From Citrifermentans bremense (GTDB lineage Bacteria > Desulfobacterota > Desulfuromonadia > Geobacterales > Geobacteraceae), in contig NZ_AP023213.1 in assembly GCF_014218275.1 (NCBI RefSeq), positions 1,404,001-1,468,000 on the forward strand: a DNA stretch of 64,000 nucleotides. Reading direction: 5' to 3'. Made by a program: the position numbers and the translations under genes. The notes beneath the pieces were generated by a model. The model ran no database searches. It was not told the origin of the DNA and was given only the letters and a program-made list of their open reading frames with translations. Position 1 is the stretch's first letter, and every line of letters starts with the position of its first letter. Below are positions 55,512 to 64,000 of the stretch, piece by piece.

Positions 55512-56810
55512 ATGAACAAATTCATCCAGAAGTTCGTCCCCCACCATCCTGGCACCTATTCCATCATGCTAGCCCTTTGCTGGACCGCGGTTATGGCGCT
55601 TTCGCTGGTGGCAAGCCTGTCGAGCCTGCGGCGCGAGATCACCACCATCGCGGGGAACATCGCCGGCGCCTACATCGACAAGGATGTCCTCTACCGCAAC
55701 TGGAACGCGCTCCACGGCGGCATCTACGTCCCGGTGAACCAGGGCCTTGCGCCCAACGCCTTCTATCCCCCCTCGATGCCGGACCGCGACGTGATGACCC
55801 CGTCGGGGCGGCACCTCACCTTCGTTAACCCTTCCTACATGATGCGGCAGATCTACGATCTCTCCCGCAAGGACGACGGCATCACCGCCCACATCACGAG
55901 CCTGAAGCCGCTCAACCCGAAGAACGCGCCGTCCCCGTGGGAGGCGGAGGGCCTGCGCGCGTTCGAGCGCGGAGGCAGCGAGGCGCGCAGCGTGGTCGCC
56001 GAGGAAGGCACGCGCTATATGCGTCTCATGCGTCCCCTGGTTACCGAAGAAAGCTGCCTCGCCTGCCATGCGCAGCAGGGGTACAAGCTAGGGGACATCC
56101 GGGGCGGCATCAGCATCAGGATGCCGATGGGGCTTCTGGAGGCGGGACTGGGCAAGCAGTTGAAGCACCTCGCACTGGCCCATGCGGCGGTCTGGCTTTT
56201 GGGGCTTGCCGGGCTATTCGCCGGCTCCCTCGGCCTGCGCCGCCGCACCGCCGAGCGCGACCTTGCGCTGCAGGAGCTTAGGCGGGCGAACGCGCTTTTG
56301 GAGAGCCAGGCTACCACCGACCCGGTAACGGGGCTTTTGAACCGGCGCAGGTTTTCCGAGCTGCTGGAGAGCGCCATACAGGAATCCAAGCGCTACGGCC
56401 TGCCGCTGGCGGTCATCTTCTTCGACGTGGACCGTTTCAAGTCCATAAACGACACCCACGGCCACGACGCCGGCGACAGCGTGCTGAAGGAACTGGCCGT
56501 GATCGTCTCCGGTATGATCCGCAAGACCGACATCTTGGCGCGGTACGGCGGGGAGGAGTTCGTGCTGGTGGTGCACAACAACGACGGCAGGACGGCGCGC
56601 ATGCTCGCCGAGAAGATCAGGAGCCGGGTGAGCCGGCACAGCTTTTTGCACGTGGGGCAGGTGACCGCCAGTTTCGGCGTCGCCCGGCTTGAGCCGAACG
56701 ATACCGCGGAGAGCCTGGTGAAGAGGGCGGACCACGCGATGTACAGCGCGAAGCACGCCGGCAGAAACCGGGTCGAGACCTGCTGCGATTGCAACAGCGT
56801 TGCCGCATAA
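55512..56810 (+). CDS. Heme-c (DUF3365-type) sensor diguanylate cyclase
   Basis: 432 residues and a paralogous sensor: a membrane helix (about 15-36), a periplasmic heme domain ending MRLMRPLVTEESCLACHAQQGYKLGDIRGG with CLACH (Cys182), a second helix, then a GGDEF domain with GGEEF (346-350) and the HGHDAGDSVLKEL metal/phosphate loop. No I-site RxxD is obvious at the normal distance. It should make c-di-GMP in response to the same heme signal as the kinase, only 15 bp upstream, with which it is probably co-transcribed. Effectors may include the PilZ protein at 23.8 kb. Confidence 0.9.
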   Translation: MNKFIQKFVPHHPGTYSIMLALCWTAVMALSLVASLSSLRREITTIAGNIAGAYIDKDVLYRNWNALHGGIYVPVNQGLAPNAFYPPSMPDRDVMTPSGRHLTFVNPSYMMRQIYDLSRKDDGITAHITSLKPLNPKNAPSPWEAEGLRAFERGGSEARSVVAEEGTRYMRLMRPLVTEESCLACHAQQGYKLGDIRGGISIRMPMGLLEAGLGKQLKHLALAHAAVWLLGLAGLFAGSLGLRRRTAERDLALQELRRANALLESQATTDPVTGLLNRRRFSELLESAIQESKRYGLPLAVIFFDVDRFKSINDTHGHDAGDSVLKELAVIVSGMIRKTDILARYGGEEFVLVVHNNDGRTARMLAEKIRSRVSRHSFLHVGQVTASFGVARLEPNDTAESLVKRADHAMYSAKHAGRNRVETCCDCNSVAA

Positions 56811-56930
56811 GGGGATTCCGACGACCAGTGGATACCTGACTAAGCCTTCCTTTTTTCACCTCCGATGCAGGCCAACCAGGCTTTCTTGACCTGTGTCAAT
56901 TCCCATCGTCCGGCGGGCCTTTACTATCCT

Positions 56931-56948
56931 TGTTACCAAACGGTAACG
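56931..56948 (+). promoter_or_regulatory. TGTTAC-N6-GTAAC operator, autoregulatory site
   Basis: TGTTACCAAACGGTAACG, a palindrome 11 bases before the ATG of the sigma-54 activator. It matches two sites upstream of nrfA (58323-58362). Confidence 0.75.
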
Positions 56949-56958
56949 GGGGGCAAAG

Positions 56959-58338
<1,380 letters not shown>

Positions 58339-58343
58339 CACGG

Positions 58344-58361
58344 TGTTACCCGGAGGTAACA
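58344..58361 (+). promoter_or_regulatory. TGTTAC-N6-GTAACA operator 2 upstream of nrfA
   Basis: TGTTACCCGGAGGTAACA, part of the perfect palindrome GTGTTACC-CGGA-GGTAACAC at 58343-58362, 21 bp from operator 1 (two helical turns) and about 63 bp ahead of the sigma-54 promoter, the usual location of an enhancer. Confidence 0.8.
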
Positions 58362-58423
58362 CTGGTCCCGATTTGCTCGTCTTTATACTGTGTAATTTCA
58401 GCAACTTATCTCATTTGTTCCCC

Positions 58424-58439
58424 TGGCACGCTCCCTGCT
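58424..58439 (+). promoter_or_regulatory. Sigma-54 promoter of nrfA
   Basis: TGGCACGCTCCCTGCT matches the -24/-12 consensus TGGCAC-N5-TTGCW with one mismatch. It lies 50 bp before the ATG of nrfA. Confidence 0.75.
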
Positions 58440-58488
58440 CTAGGAAAGGGTGGCAAGGCTTTGAAATCTACAACGAGAGGAGAATGGA

Positions 58489-59937
58489 ATGAGGATGCTG
58501 CGAGGATGCGTTGCGCTGGCGCTGGCGGGCATGGTGGTTGCCGGCTACGGCTGTACCCCGAAGAAGATCGAACAGGCGACGACCCAGGTGATCCCGGACG
58601 GGACCATCGACCCGGCGAAGTGGGGCGAGGTCTACCCGGAACAGTACCGGCAATGGCAACAGACGGCGGAACCGACCCCGGCGGGTAAGAGCAAGTACAA
58701 GAAGGGGTGGGACGTAGGCGAGGAACTCCCGGACAAGCTCGACGAGTACCCGTTCCTGGCGCTCCTTTACAACGGCTGGGCCTTCGGGTCGGAATACCGT
58801 GAGCCGCGCGGCCACCGCTACATGGTTCAGGACCAGCTCGAAGTGGACCCCGGCAGGTACAAGGCCGGCGGTTCCTGCCTGACCTGCAAGACTCCTTATG
58901 CGCCGATCCTGCAGGGGAACATGGGGAAGGATTATTTCTCCAAGCCGTACCAGGAGGTGAGGGCGAAGATCCCCAAGGAGCACCAGGAATTGGGCGTCTC
59001 CTGCATCGACTGCCACGACAACCGCGACGCCTCGCTCAAGATCTCCCGTGGCTTCACCCTGGGCAAGGGGCTGAAGGCCCTAGGCGTGGACCAGTCGCAT
59101 CTCACGCGCCAGGACATGCGCACGCTGGTCTGCGCGCAGTGCCACGTCACCTACAGCATCCCCAAGGACGCGGCGGTAAAGTCCACCGACGTCTTCTTCC
59201 CCTGGCAGGGTAGCGCCTGGGGGGATATCAGCATCGAGAACATCATCAAGCAGCTGCGCAACAACCCGCCCAGCGGCGAATGGACCCAGAGCGTCACCGG
59301 CTTCAAGCTCGCTTTCATCAGGCACCCGGAGTTCGAGCTCTTCTCCCGGAACAGCCCGCACTGGCAGGCCGGCGCCTCCTGCGCCGACTGCCACATGCCC
59401 TCCGCCGAGGTTGCCGGGCGTAAGGTCACCGACCACCGCGTGATGAGCCCCCTGAAGAACGACCTGAAGTCGTGCAAGCAGTGCCACGAGGAGACGCCCG
59501 ACGCGCTGCGCGACAAGGTGTTCGCCATCCAGGACCGCGTCATGTCCCAGTTCATCCGGGCAGGTTACGCCACCGCCACGGCGGCGAAACTCTTCGAGAC
59601 CGCGAACAAGGCCAGTACTGCGGGTAGTGCCCTGGATAAAAACCTCTACGCCCAGGCGAAGGACCACTACGAGGAGGCGTTTTACCGCGTGGTGTTCATC
59701 GGCGCCGAGAACTCCGCAGGTTTCCATAACCCGGCCGAGGCGAGCCGCATCATGACCGATGCGGCGAGCCATGCCGCGAAGGCTCAGGCTCTGCTGCGCC
59801 AGCTTCTGGCGCAGGCGGGGATCCAGGTTCCGGCCCAGGTGGATCTTGAACTTGCCAAGTACGTCAACAACCGGGGCGTGAAGAAGCTGATGTTCAAGCC
59901 GCAGCACGAGATCAAGGACCCGCTGGCGGGGAAGTAG
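58489..59937 (+). CDS. nrfA: Pentaheme cytochrome c nitrite reductase NrfA
   Basis: 482 residues. An N-terminal export segment (about 1-21, ending GYGC; a lipoprotein is possible but the lipobox is weak) is followed by CLTCK (Cys130, active-site heme with Lys134), CIDCH (172), CAQCH (215), CADCH (298) and CKQCH (329), that is, five hemes of the ccNiR type. It should reduce nitrite to ammonium with electrons from a membrane quinol oxidase. NrfH or NrfBCD partners are absent here. Preceded by operators and a sigma-54 promoter, ended by a terminator. Confidence 0.93.
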   Translation: MRMLRGCVALALAGMVVAGYGCTPKKIEQATTQVIPDGTIDPAKWGEVYPEQYRQWQQTAEPTPAGKSKYKKGWDVGEELPDKLDEYPFLALLYNGWAFGSEYREPRGHRYMVQDQLEVDPGRYKAGGSCLTCKTPYAPILQGNMGKDYFSKPYQEVRAKIPKEHQELGVSCIDCHDNRDASLKISRGFTLGKGLKALGVDQSHLTRQDMRTLVCAQCHVTYSIPKDAAVKSTDVFFPWQGSAWGDISIENIIKQLRNNPPSGEWTQSVTGFKLAFIRHPEFELFSRNSPHWQAGASCADCHMPSAEVAGRKVTDHRVMSPLKNDLKSCKQCHEETPDALRDKVFAIQDRVMSQFIRAGYATATAAKLFETANKASTAGSALDKNLYAQAKDHYEEAFYRVVFIGAENSAGFHNPAEASRIMTDAASHAAKAQALLRQLLAQAGIQVPAQVDLELAKYVNNRGVKKLMFKPQHEIKDPLAGK

Positions 59938-59959
59938 CCCGTACCTGAAACACGAAGAT

Positions 59960-59994
59960 CCGGGGAGCCGCGACAGGCGGTTCCCCGGTTTTTT
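59960..59994 (+). terminator. Rho-independent terminator of nrfA
   Basis: CCGGGGAGCCGC-GACAG-GCGGTTCCCCGG followed by TTTTTT. Confidence 0.88.
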
Positions 59995-60088
59995 ATCCGG
60001 TGGCCGGAAAAGGCCCGCCTTCCTTCCGGCCCCGCACCCTGTCCAAAGGGAGTTGTCGATCCTCCATTCTCAAGCCTGGGAGTCAAAC

Positions 60089-60661
60089 ATGATCGAAATT
60101 ACCATCGGTGTTTATGTCAGCAAAAACCGGGTCGAGGTCGCGGTCCTGCCGAGCGGCGCTGAGTTCAGCATGCCCCACGACGAAGCTTCCTGCCGCGAGC
60201 TCGCTTGCTGGCTGGAATCTCTTAACCCGACGCTGATCGTCCTTGAAGCCGCCGGCGGAGTTGAGAACCATGTGACCGGAATATTGCTTGCCAGAGATCT
60301 CCCGGTTGCAGTTATCAATCCGCGTCAGATAAGAGAGTTCGCCAAAGCAACGGGGCGGCTTGCCAAAAGTAACAGCATCGACGCCAGGATCCTTGCTCTT
60401 TTTGGCGTGGCGGTCAAACCGGAACCTCGCCGCCATAAGCACGAGGGTGCTTGGGCGGTGACGGCGCTCATTACCCGCAGACGCCAGATCATCGACATGC
60501 TTGCCGCCGAAAGGAACCGCTTGGCGAGTTCACACAACAGTGTGAAAAACGAGATCGCCCAGACGATCAAATGGCTGGAAAACAGGGTGAAGGGGATCGA
60601 TGACGATCTGTCCGGGTTCATTCGCGCCATGCTTCCCGCAGGGGGAGAGGGAGCCCTGTGA
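60089..60661 (+). pseudogene. IS110-family transposase, N-terminal remnant
   Basis: 190 residues of the DEDD domain: IGVYVSKNRVEVAV (where the usual DVS aspartate is Tyr), VLEAAGGVEN, VINPRQIREFAKATG and NSIDARILALFG. The C-terminal transposase_20 domain with the catalytic serine is absent and the frame ends in GGEGAL-stop. First catalytic Asp and the whole second domain are gone, so it is inactive. No terminal repeats are visible. Confidence 0.8.
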
Positions 60662-60727
60662 TCGCCTGATTTCCACCCTGCAGCACTATTTTTCGTTTTT
60701 CCAATGCAGAAATGGAGGGAGCAACAG

Positions 60728-61294
60728 TTGAAGCGACGCATCAGCATCGTCATGCGCAGGAAGGTCGCATTAAAGAGGAGGCTTACGCGCCTTCCCCGGA
60801 AGTGCCGGGCTCCCATCAGGGGGGTGCGCCCTCCGATGTCTTTTCGTTACGCCTTCTGGAGCCTGGTGAGTGCTGTCGCGGGCATCACCGCGATCTGCCA
60901 GACGACCGCGATCTTAGGGCACCCCCTGCTGATCGGCTCATTCGGAGCCTCGGCCGTGCTCCTTTTTGGCGCCACCGATTCGCCCCTGGCACAACCCCGC
61001 AACCTGGTCGGCGGGCACCTGTTATCGGCAGTAGTTGCGGTGGTCGTCGTGGCGCTGGCAGGTTCCACTCCGGTCACGATGGCGGTCGCAGTCGGCATCT
61101 CCATCTTCGTCATGAATCTCACCCACACCACCCATCCCCCCGGCGGGGCGACGGCACTCATCGGCGTTCAGGGTGCGGTAGGGCCCGGCTTCGTGCTGCT
61201 GCCGGTTCTCGCTGGAGCATTGATACTCCTGGCTGTCGCCTGCTTCACCAATAACGTCGTCTATCACCGCTCCTATCCGAAACATTGGCTGTAG
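60728..61294 (+). CDS. HPP-family membrane protein
   Basis: 188 residues starting at the TTG at 60728 (GGAGGGA seven bases upstream); an ATG at 60704 gives eight more residues. Four helices, with LGHPLLIGSFGASAVLLFGATDSPLAQPRNLVGGH and THPPGGATALIGVQG containing the eponymous HPP motif. HPP proteins have been linked to nitrite transport in chloroplasts and cyanobacteria, which fits the nearby nrfA. No fused CBS domain is present. Confidence 0.85.
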   Translation: MKRRISIVMRRKVALKRRLTRLPRKCRAPIRGVRPPMSFRYAFWSLVSAVAGITAICQTTAILGHPLLIGSFGASAVLLFGATDSPLAQPRNLVGGHLLSAVVAVVVVALAGSTPVTMAVAVGISIFVMNLTHTTHPPGGATALIGVQGAVGPGFVLLPVLAGALILLAVACFTNNVVYHRSYPKHWL

Positions 61295-61505
61295 CCGTTC
61301 TAGCTAATCATCTACCCCCACCACTGACCCCTCCCGCAGGGGGAGGGGGGCTTATGGTCTAGCACGATAGCAAGTGAGCGGCGAGAACCATTACACGGGC
61401 ACATTTGCGCGCCTGCATCAAAAGGCGCTTGCCATAGTACGATGGCAATTGTTATCCTGCTACGTCAGCAAGTATCCCATTAATTAACAAGAGGCCCCCG
61501 CCTAG

Positions 61506-62744
61506 ATGAAACAAAGCGCCGCACCGGTCAGATCCCCACTCCACAAACTCTGCCAAACCAACATCAAAGGGTGCACCAACTGCGGGAAGTGCGTCCGCGA
61601 GTGCGCCTTTTTGCGCAAATATGGCACCCCCAAGAAAATAGCCGCAGAGTTCGACCCGACCGACTCGGAAAAACTGCACCGCGCCTTCGAGTGCAACCTG
61701 TGCGGGCTCTGTTCCGCGGTCTGCCCGGAGAAGCTCGAGGTGGATGCCATGTTCCTGGAAATGCGGCGGGAGGCGGTGGACCGCGATCTCGGCGCCTATC
61801 CGGAACACAGGCCCCTGCTCAACTACGAGAAGGTCGGGACCTCGCGCCGCTTCAGCCTCTACCGGCTCCCTGAAGGGTGCAGGACCATCTTTTTCCCCGG
61901 CTGCTCGCTCCCTGGAACGCGCCCTGACGCGGTGCACAACCTCCTGGCGCTGATGCACCAGGCCGACCCGACCGTGGGCGTGGTCTTCGACTGCTGCCTT
62001 AAGCCCTCCTATTCGCTGGGGCGGGAGCAGTACGTAAACTCGATGTTCGAGGAGATGAACGACTGGCTTCTGCGGCACGGGGTGCGGGAGGTGCTGGTCG
62101 CCTGCCCCAACTGCCAGGTGATGTTCGAGCGCCTGGGGCACGGGATGCGGGTGCGCACGGTATGGGAGGCCTTGGCCGAGGCGGGACTCGAGCCGGAGCG
62201 GGTGTCGGGGACGGTCACGGTCCACGACCCCTGCGTGATCCGCAACGCCGAGCCGGTGCACCGGGCGGTCCGCACGCTTCTTGAGCGCCAGGGGCTGGTG
62301 GTCGAGGAGATGAAGCATGCCGGGAAGAAAACGGTCTGCTGCGGCAAGGGGGGCGGGGTGAACCTGTTGAACCCCTCCCTGGCAGGGGAGTGGGGGGAGC
62401 TCCGCAAGAAGGAGGCGGACGGCAGGAGGGTGATCACCTACTGCGCCGGCTGCGTCCAGGCACTGGAACAACACACCCCGACCAACCACCTGGTGGACCT
62501 GCTCTTCGCGCCGGCGCAGACGCTGGCCGGGAAGAAGAAGGGGGCCAAAGCCCCCATCACCTACCTGAACCGGCTGCGCCTCAAGATGTCGTTCAAAAAG
62601 AAGAAGGGGAACGCGGTGCTCAGGGAGCGAAGCTTCGTGGCGCAGCAGGCGCTGCAGAAAAGACGCAGGTGGAAGATCCCTTTCACGCAGATACTCTGCG
62701 GCATAGCCGCGGCTGCAGCCGGGATGCACTGGTTATCCCTCTGA
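61506..62744 (+). CDS. Fe-S oxidoreductase, heterodisulfide-reductase-like
   Basis: 412 residues. Two [4Fe-4S] ferredoxin motifs (CTNCGKCVREC at 23-33, CNLCGLCSAVCP at 63-74) precede two cysteine-rich CCG-type regions (FFPGCSLPG ... CCLKPSYSLG ... ACPNCQVMF; HDPCVIRN ... VCCGKGGGVNL ... CAGCVQAL). It resembles GlpC/HdrD/LldE proteins that pass electrons to quinones or thiols. A C-terminal hydrophobic tail (FTQILCGIAAAAAGMHWLSL) could anchor it. The gene is convergent with the YyaL gene, 13 bp away. Confidence 0.88.
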   Translation: MKQSAAPVRSPLHKLCQTNIKGCTNCGKCVRECAFLRKYGTPKKIAAEFDPTDSEKLHRAFECNLCGLCSAVCPEKLEVDAMFLEMRREAVDRDLGAYPEHRPLLNYEKVGTSRRFSLYRLPEGCRTIFFPGCSLPGTRPDAVHNLLALMHQADPTVGVVFDCCLKPSYSLGREQYVNSMFEEMNDWLLRHGVREVLVACPNCQVMFERLGHGMRVRTVWEALAEAGLEPERVSGTVTVHDPCVIRNAEPVHRAVRTLLERQGLVVEEMKHAGKKTVCCGKGGGVNLLNPSLAGEWGELRKKEADGRRVITYCAGCVQALEQHTPTNHLVDLLFAPAQTLAGKKKGAKAPITYLNRLRLKMSFKKKKGNAVLRERSFVAQQALQKRRRWKIPFTQILCGIAAAAAGMHWLSL

Positions 62745-62757
62745 CACCAGGCACGTG

Positions 62758-64000
62758 TCACCGCCTCCCTTTTGACTGCGTATCCTGCAACTGCCGGTGG
62801 AATATCTCGGGATCGCTGGTGGGGCGGCGGCAGCTGCGGCTCTCGCAGAGATAAGCCATGGCGCGCCCGCCGTCGGCCTTCCTATCCCTGACCAGCTGGA
62901 GCAGCTCGCCCGCCTGTTCCAATTCATCCCCCTCGCAAAAAACCACCAGGGCACGGTTGGGAAGATAGACGCGGCGCAGCTTGTCCAGCAGCGGGGCGGC
63001 CGCCTCACGTTTCCCGCGCGGCGCGACTATGACGATCTCGCGCGGCAGGTCCTGCAGGTAATCTACTGCCAGGAGCATTTCGGTAAGCGCCGTGGGTGAG
63101 GAGGCGAGCTGGGTCGAGAAGGCATCCAGCGCCCGCTGCGCCTGGTCCAGCATCTGCTGCTCGCCGGTGAGCGCGTAGAGCCTCAGTAGGTTCATGATCA
63201 TGACCGAGTTGCCGGAGGGGATCACGCCGTCGTAGGCGGGCTTCTCCCTGGAGATCAGCTCCTCGTGGAAGGGGCCGGTCATGAAATAGCCCCCCGCCTC
63301 ACTGTCCTCGAACTGCTCCTGCACCTGCGCTGCCAGTTCGAGCGAGCGCTTGAGCCAGGGCAGCTCGCCCGTTGCCTCGAAGAGATCGACGAGCCCTGCT
63401 ATGAAGAAGGCGTAGTCGTCCAGGAACCCCACCCCCTTCGGCTCCCCTTCCTGGTAGCTGTGGCAAAGCCTTCCCTGAGACATCACGTTTTCCAGCAGGA
63501 ACGTCGCCGCCCCGCGCGCCGCGTCGATAAGCGCCGGGTCGTTCAGCACCAGCCCCCCGCGCGCGAAGGCGGATATGGCGAGGCCATTCCACGAGACCAG
63601 GACCTTCTCGTCCCTCAAGGGAAGCGGGCGCCGCTGCCGCGCCCGGTAGAGATCCTGGCGCGCGTCGGTTAGCAAGCGCTCCAGCTCGTCCTTCGGGAGC
63701 ATCAACTCTTCAGCCAGGTGCTGCATGCTCTTCTCCCGGTGCAGGATGCTCCGCCCCTCGAAGTTCCCCTCCCTGGTGATGTCGTAGCAGGCGGCCACGA
63801 CCCGGGCCCGCTCCGCGCCTAACGCCGCGTCCAGTTCCTCCGGAGTCCAGGTAAAGAACACCCCTTCCTCACGGTGACCGCTCTCGTTGAGGCTGTCCGC
63901 GTCGGTGGCGGAGTAGAAGCCTCCTTGCGGGCTCGTCATGTCGCGTTGCAGGTAGCGCAGGATCTCCCCGGCGACCTGGGCGAAACGGTGGTCCCCTGTC
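62758..64000 (-). CDS. YyaL/DUF255-type thioredoxin-domain protein, C-terminal part
   Basis: The frame is open to the window edge; only the C-terminal about 414 residues are present. It has the six-hairpin (alpha/alpha) glycosidase-like domain with GGFYSATDADSLNESGHREEGVFFTWTPEELDAALG, VLVSWNGLAISAFARGG and FLDDYAFFIAGLVDLFEATGELPWL. This is the COG1331 (SPATA20/YyaL) family, which has an N-terminal thioredoxin-like domain that would be past the end. The function is unknown. Confidence 0.9.
   Translation of the reverse strand, partial: TGDHRFAQVAGEILRYLQRDMTSPQGGFYSATDADSLNESGHREEGVFFTWTPEELDAALGAERARVVAACYDITREGNFEGRSILHREKSMQHLAEELMLPKDELERLLTDARQDLYRARQRRPLPLRDEKVLVSWNGLAISAFARGGLVLNDPALIDAARGAATFLLENVMSQGRLCHSYQEGEPKGVGFLDDYAFFIAGLVDLFEATGELPWLKRSLELAAQVQEQFEDSEAGGYFMTGPFHEELISREKPAYDGVIPSGNSVMIMNLLRLYALTGEQQMLDQAQRALDAFSTQLASSPTALTEMLLAVDYLQDLPREIVIVAPRGKREAAAPLLDKLRRVYLPNRALVVFCEGDELEQAGELLQLVRDRKADGGRAMAYLCESRSCRRPTSDPEIFHRQLQDTQSKGRR

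Overview
The window is high-GC bacterial DNA whose gene content points to a Geobacteraceae-type deltaproteobacterium (Desulfuromonadia; Geomonas, Citrifermentans or Geobacter are the best guesses). The reasons are multiheme c-type cytochromes including an octaheme and a pentaheme nitrite reductase, many hybrid histidine kinases, heme-c sensor proteins, large chemoreceptors with repeated HAMP-like modules, and UGA-encoded selenocysteine in at least two genes. No species name can be read from the sequence.

Layout. 0-4 kb is an accessory patch: a DNA-glycosylase-like protein, a REP-associated transposase with matching inverted repeats and a 146-bp tandem duplication of its 3' end, then an alkylmercury-lyase (MerB)-like gene read through two in-frame UGA codons that fall where the MerB catalytic cysteines lie, and a 16-unit 21-bp repeat array. 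4-13 kb holds a rhodanese, a CHASE hybrid kinase, small enzymes (VOC, SDR, FAD amine-oxidase-like), a selenocysteine peroxiredoxin and a nucleoside-recognition membrane protein. 13.6-20.6 kb carries PhoB/PhoR-like regulators, a P2-type cation ATPase and two TrkA/RCK proteins. 20.7-26.9 kb carries two more hybrid kinases, a PilZ protein and a DUF1294 protein. 27.2-28.8 kb is an octaheme nitrite reductase.

29.2-40.7 kb is a chemotaxis island built by segmental duplication: two chemoreceptors with 3 and 6 repeated modules and near-identical signalling ends, an intact CheR-like methyltransferase and a shortened in-frame copy, a relic of a third receptor, sigma-28-like promoters, a STAS protein and CheA. 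40.8-50.3 kb has a PocR/PAS hybrid kinase, a Tim44-like protein with a ribbon-helix-helix gene under a yybP-ykoY (Mn2+) riboswitch, a methyltransferase, a response regulator, tRNA-Gly with an integrase relic beside it, and small envelope proteins. 50.9-53.8 kb has an alcohol dehydrogenase and a diheme peroxidase with a Gly/Met repeat. 54.0-59.9 kb forms a likely regulatory unit: two heme-c (DUF3365-type) membrane sensors, one a kinase and one a diguanylate cyclase, then a PAS sigma-54 activator and a NrfA nitrite reductase. The activator and NrfA genes share TGTTAC-N6-GTAAC(A/G) palindromes, and a sigma-54 promoter precedes nrfA. The window ends with an IS110 remnant, an HPP membrane protein, an Fe-S reductase subunit and a partial YyaL/DUF255 protein.

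The most notable result is the double-selenocysteine MerB-like gene at 2295-3002, with SECIS-like hairpins after both UGA codons.
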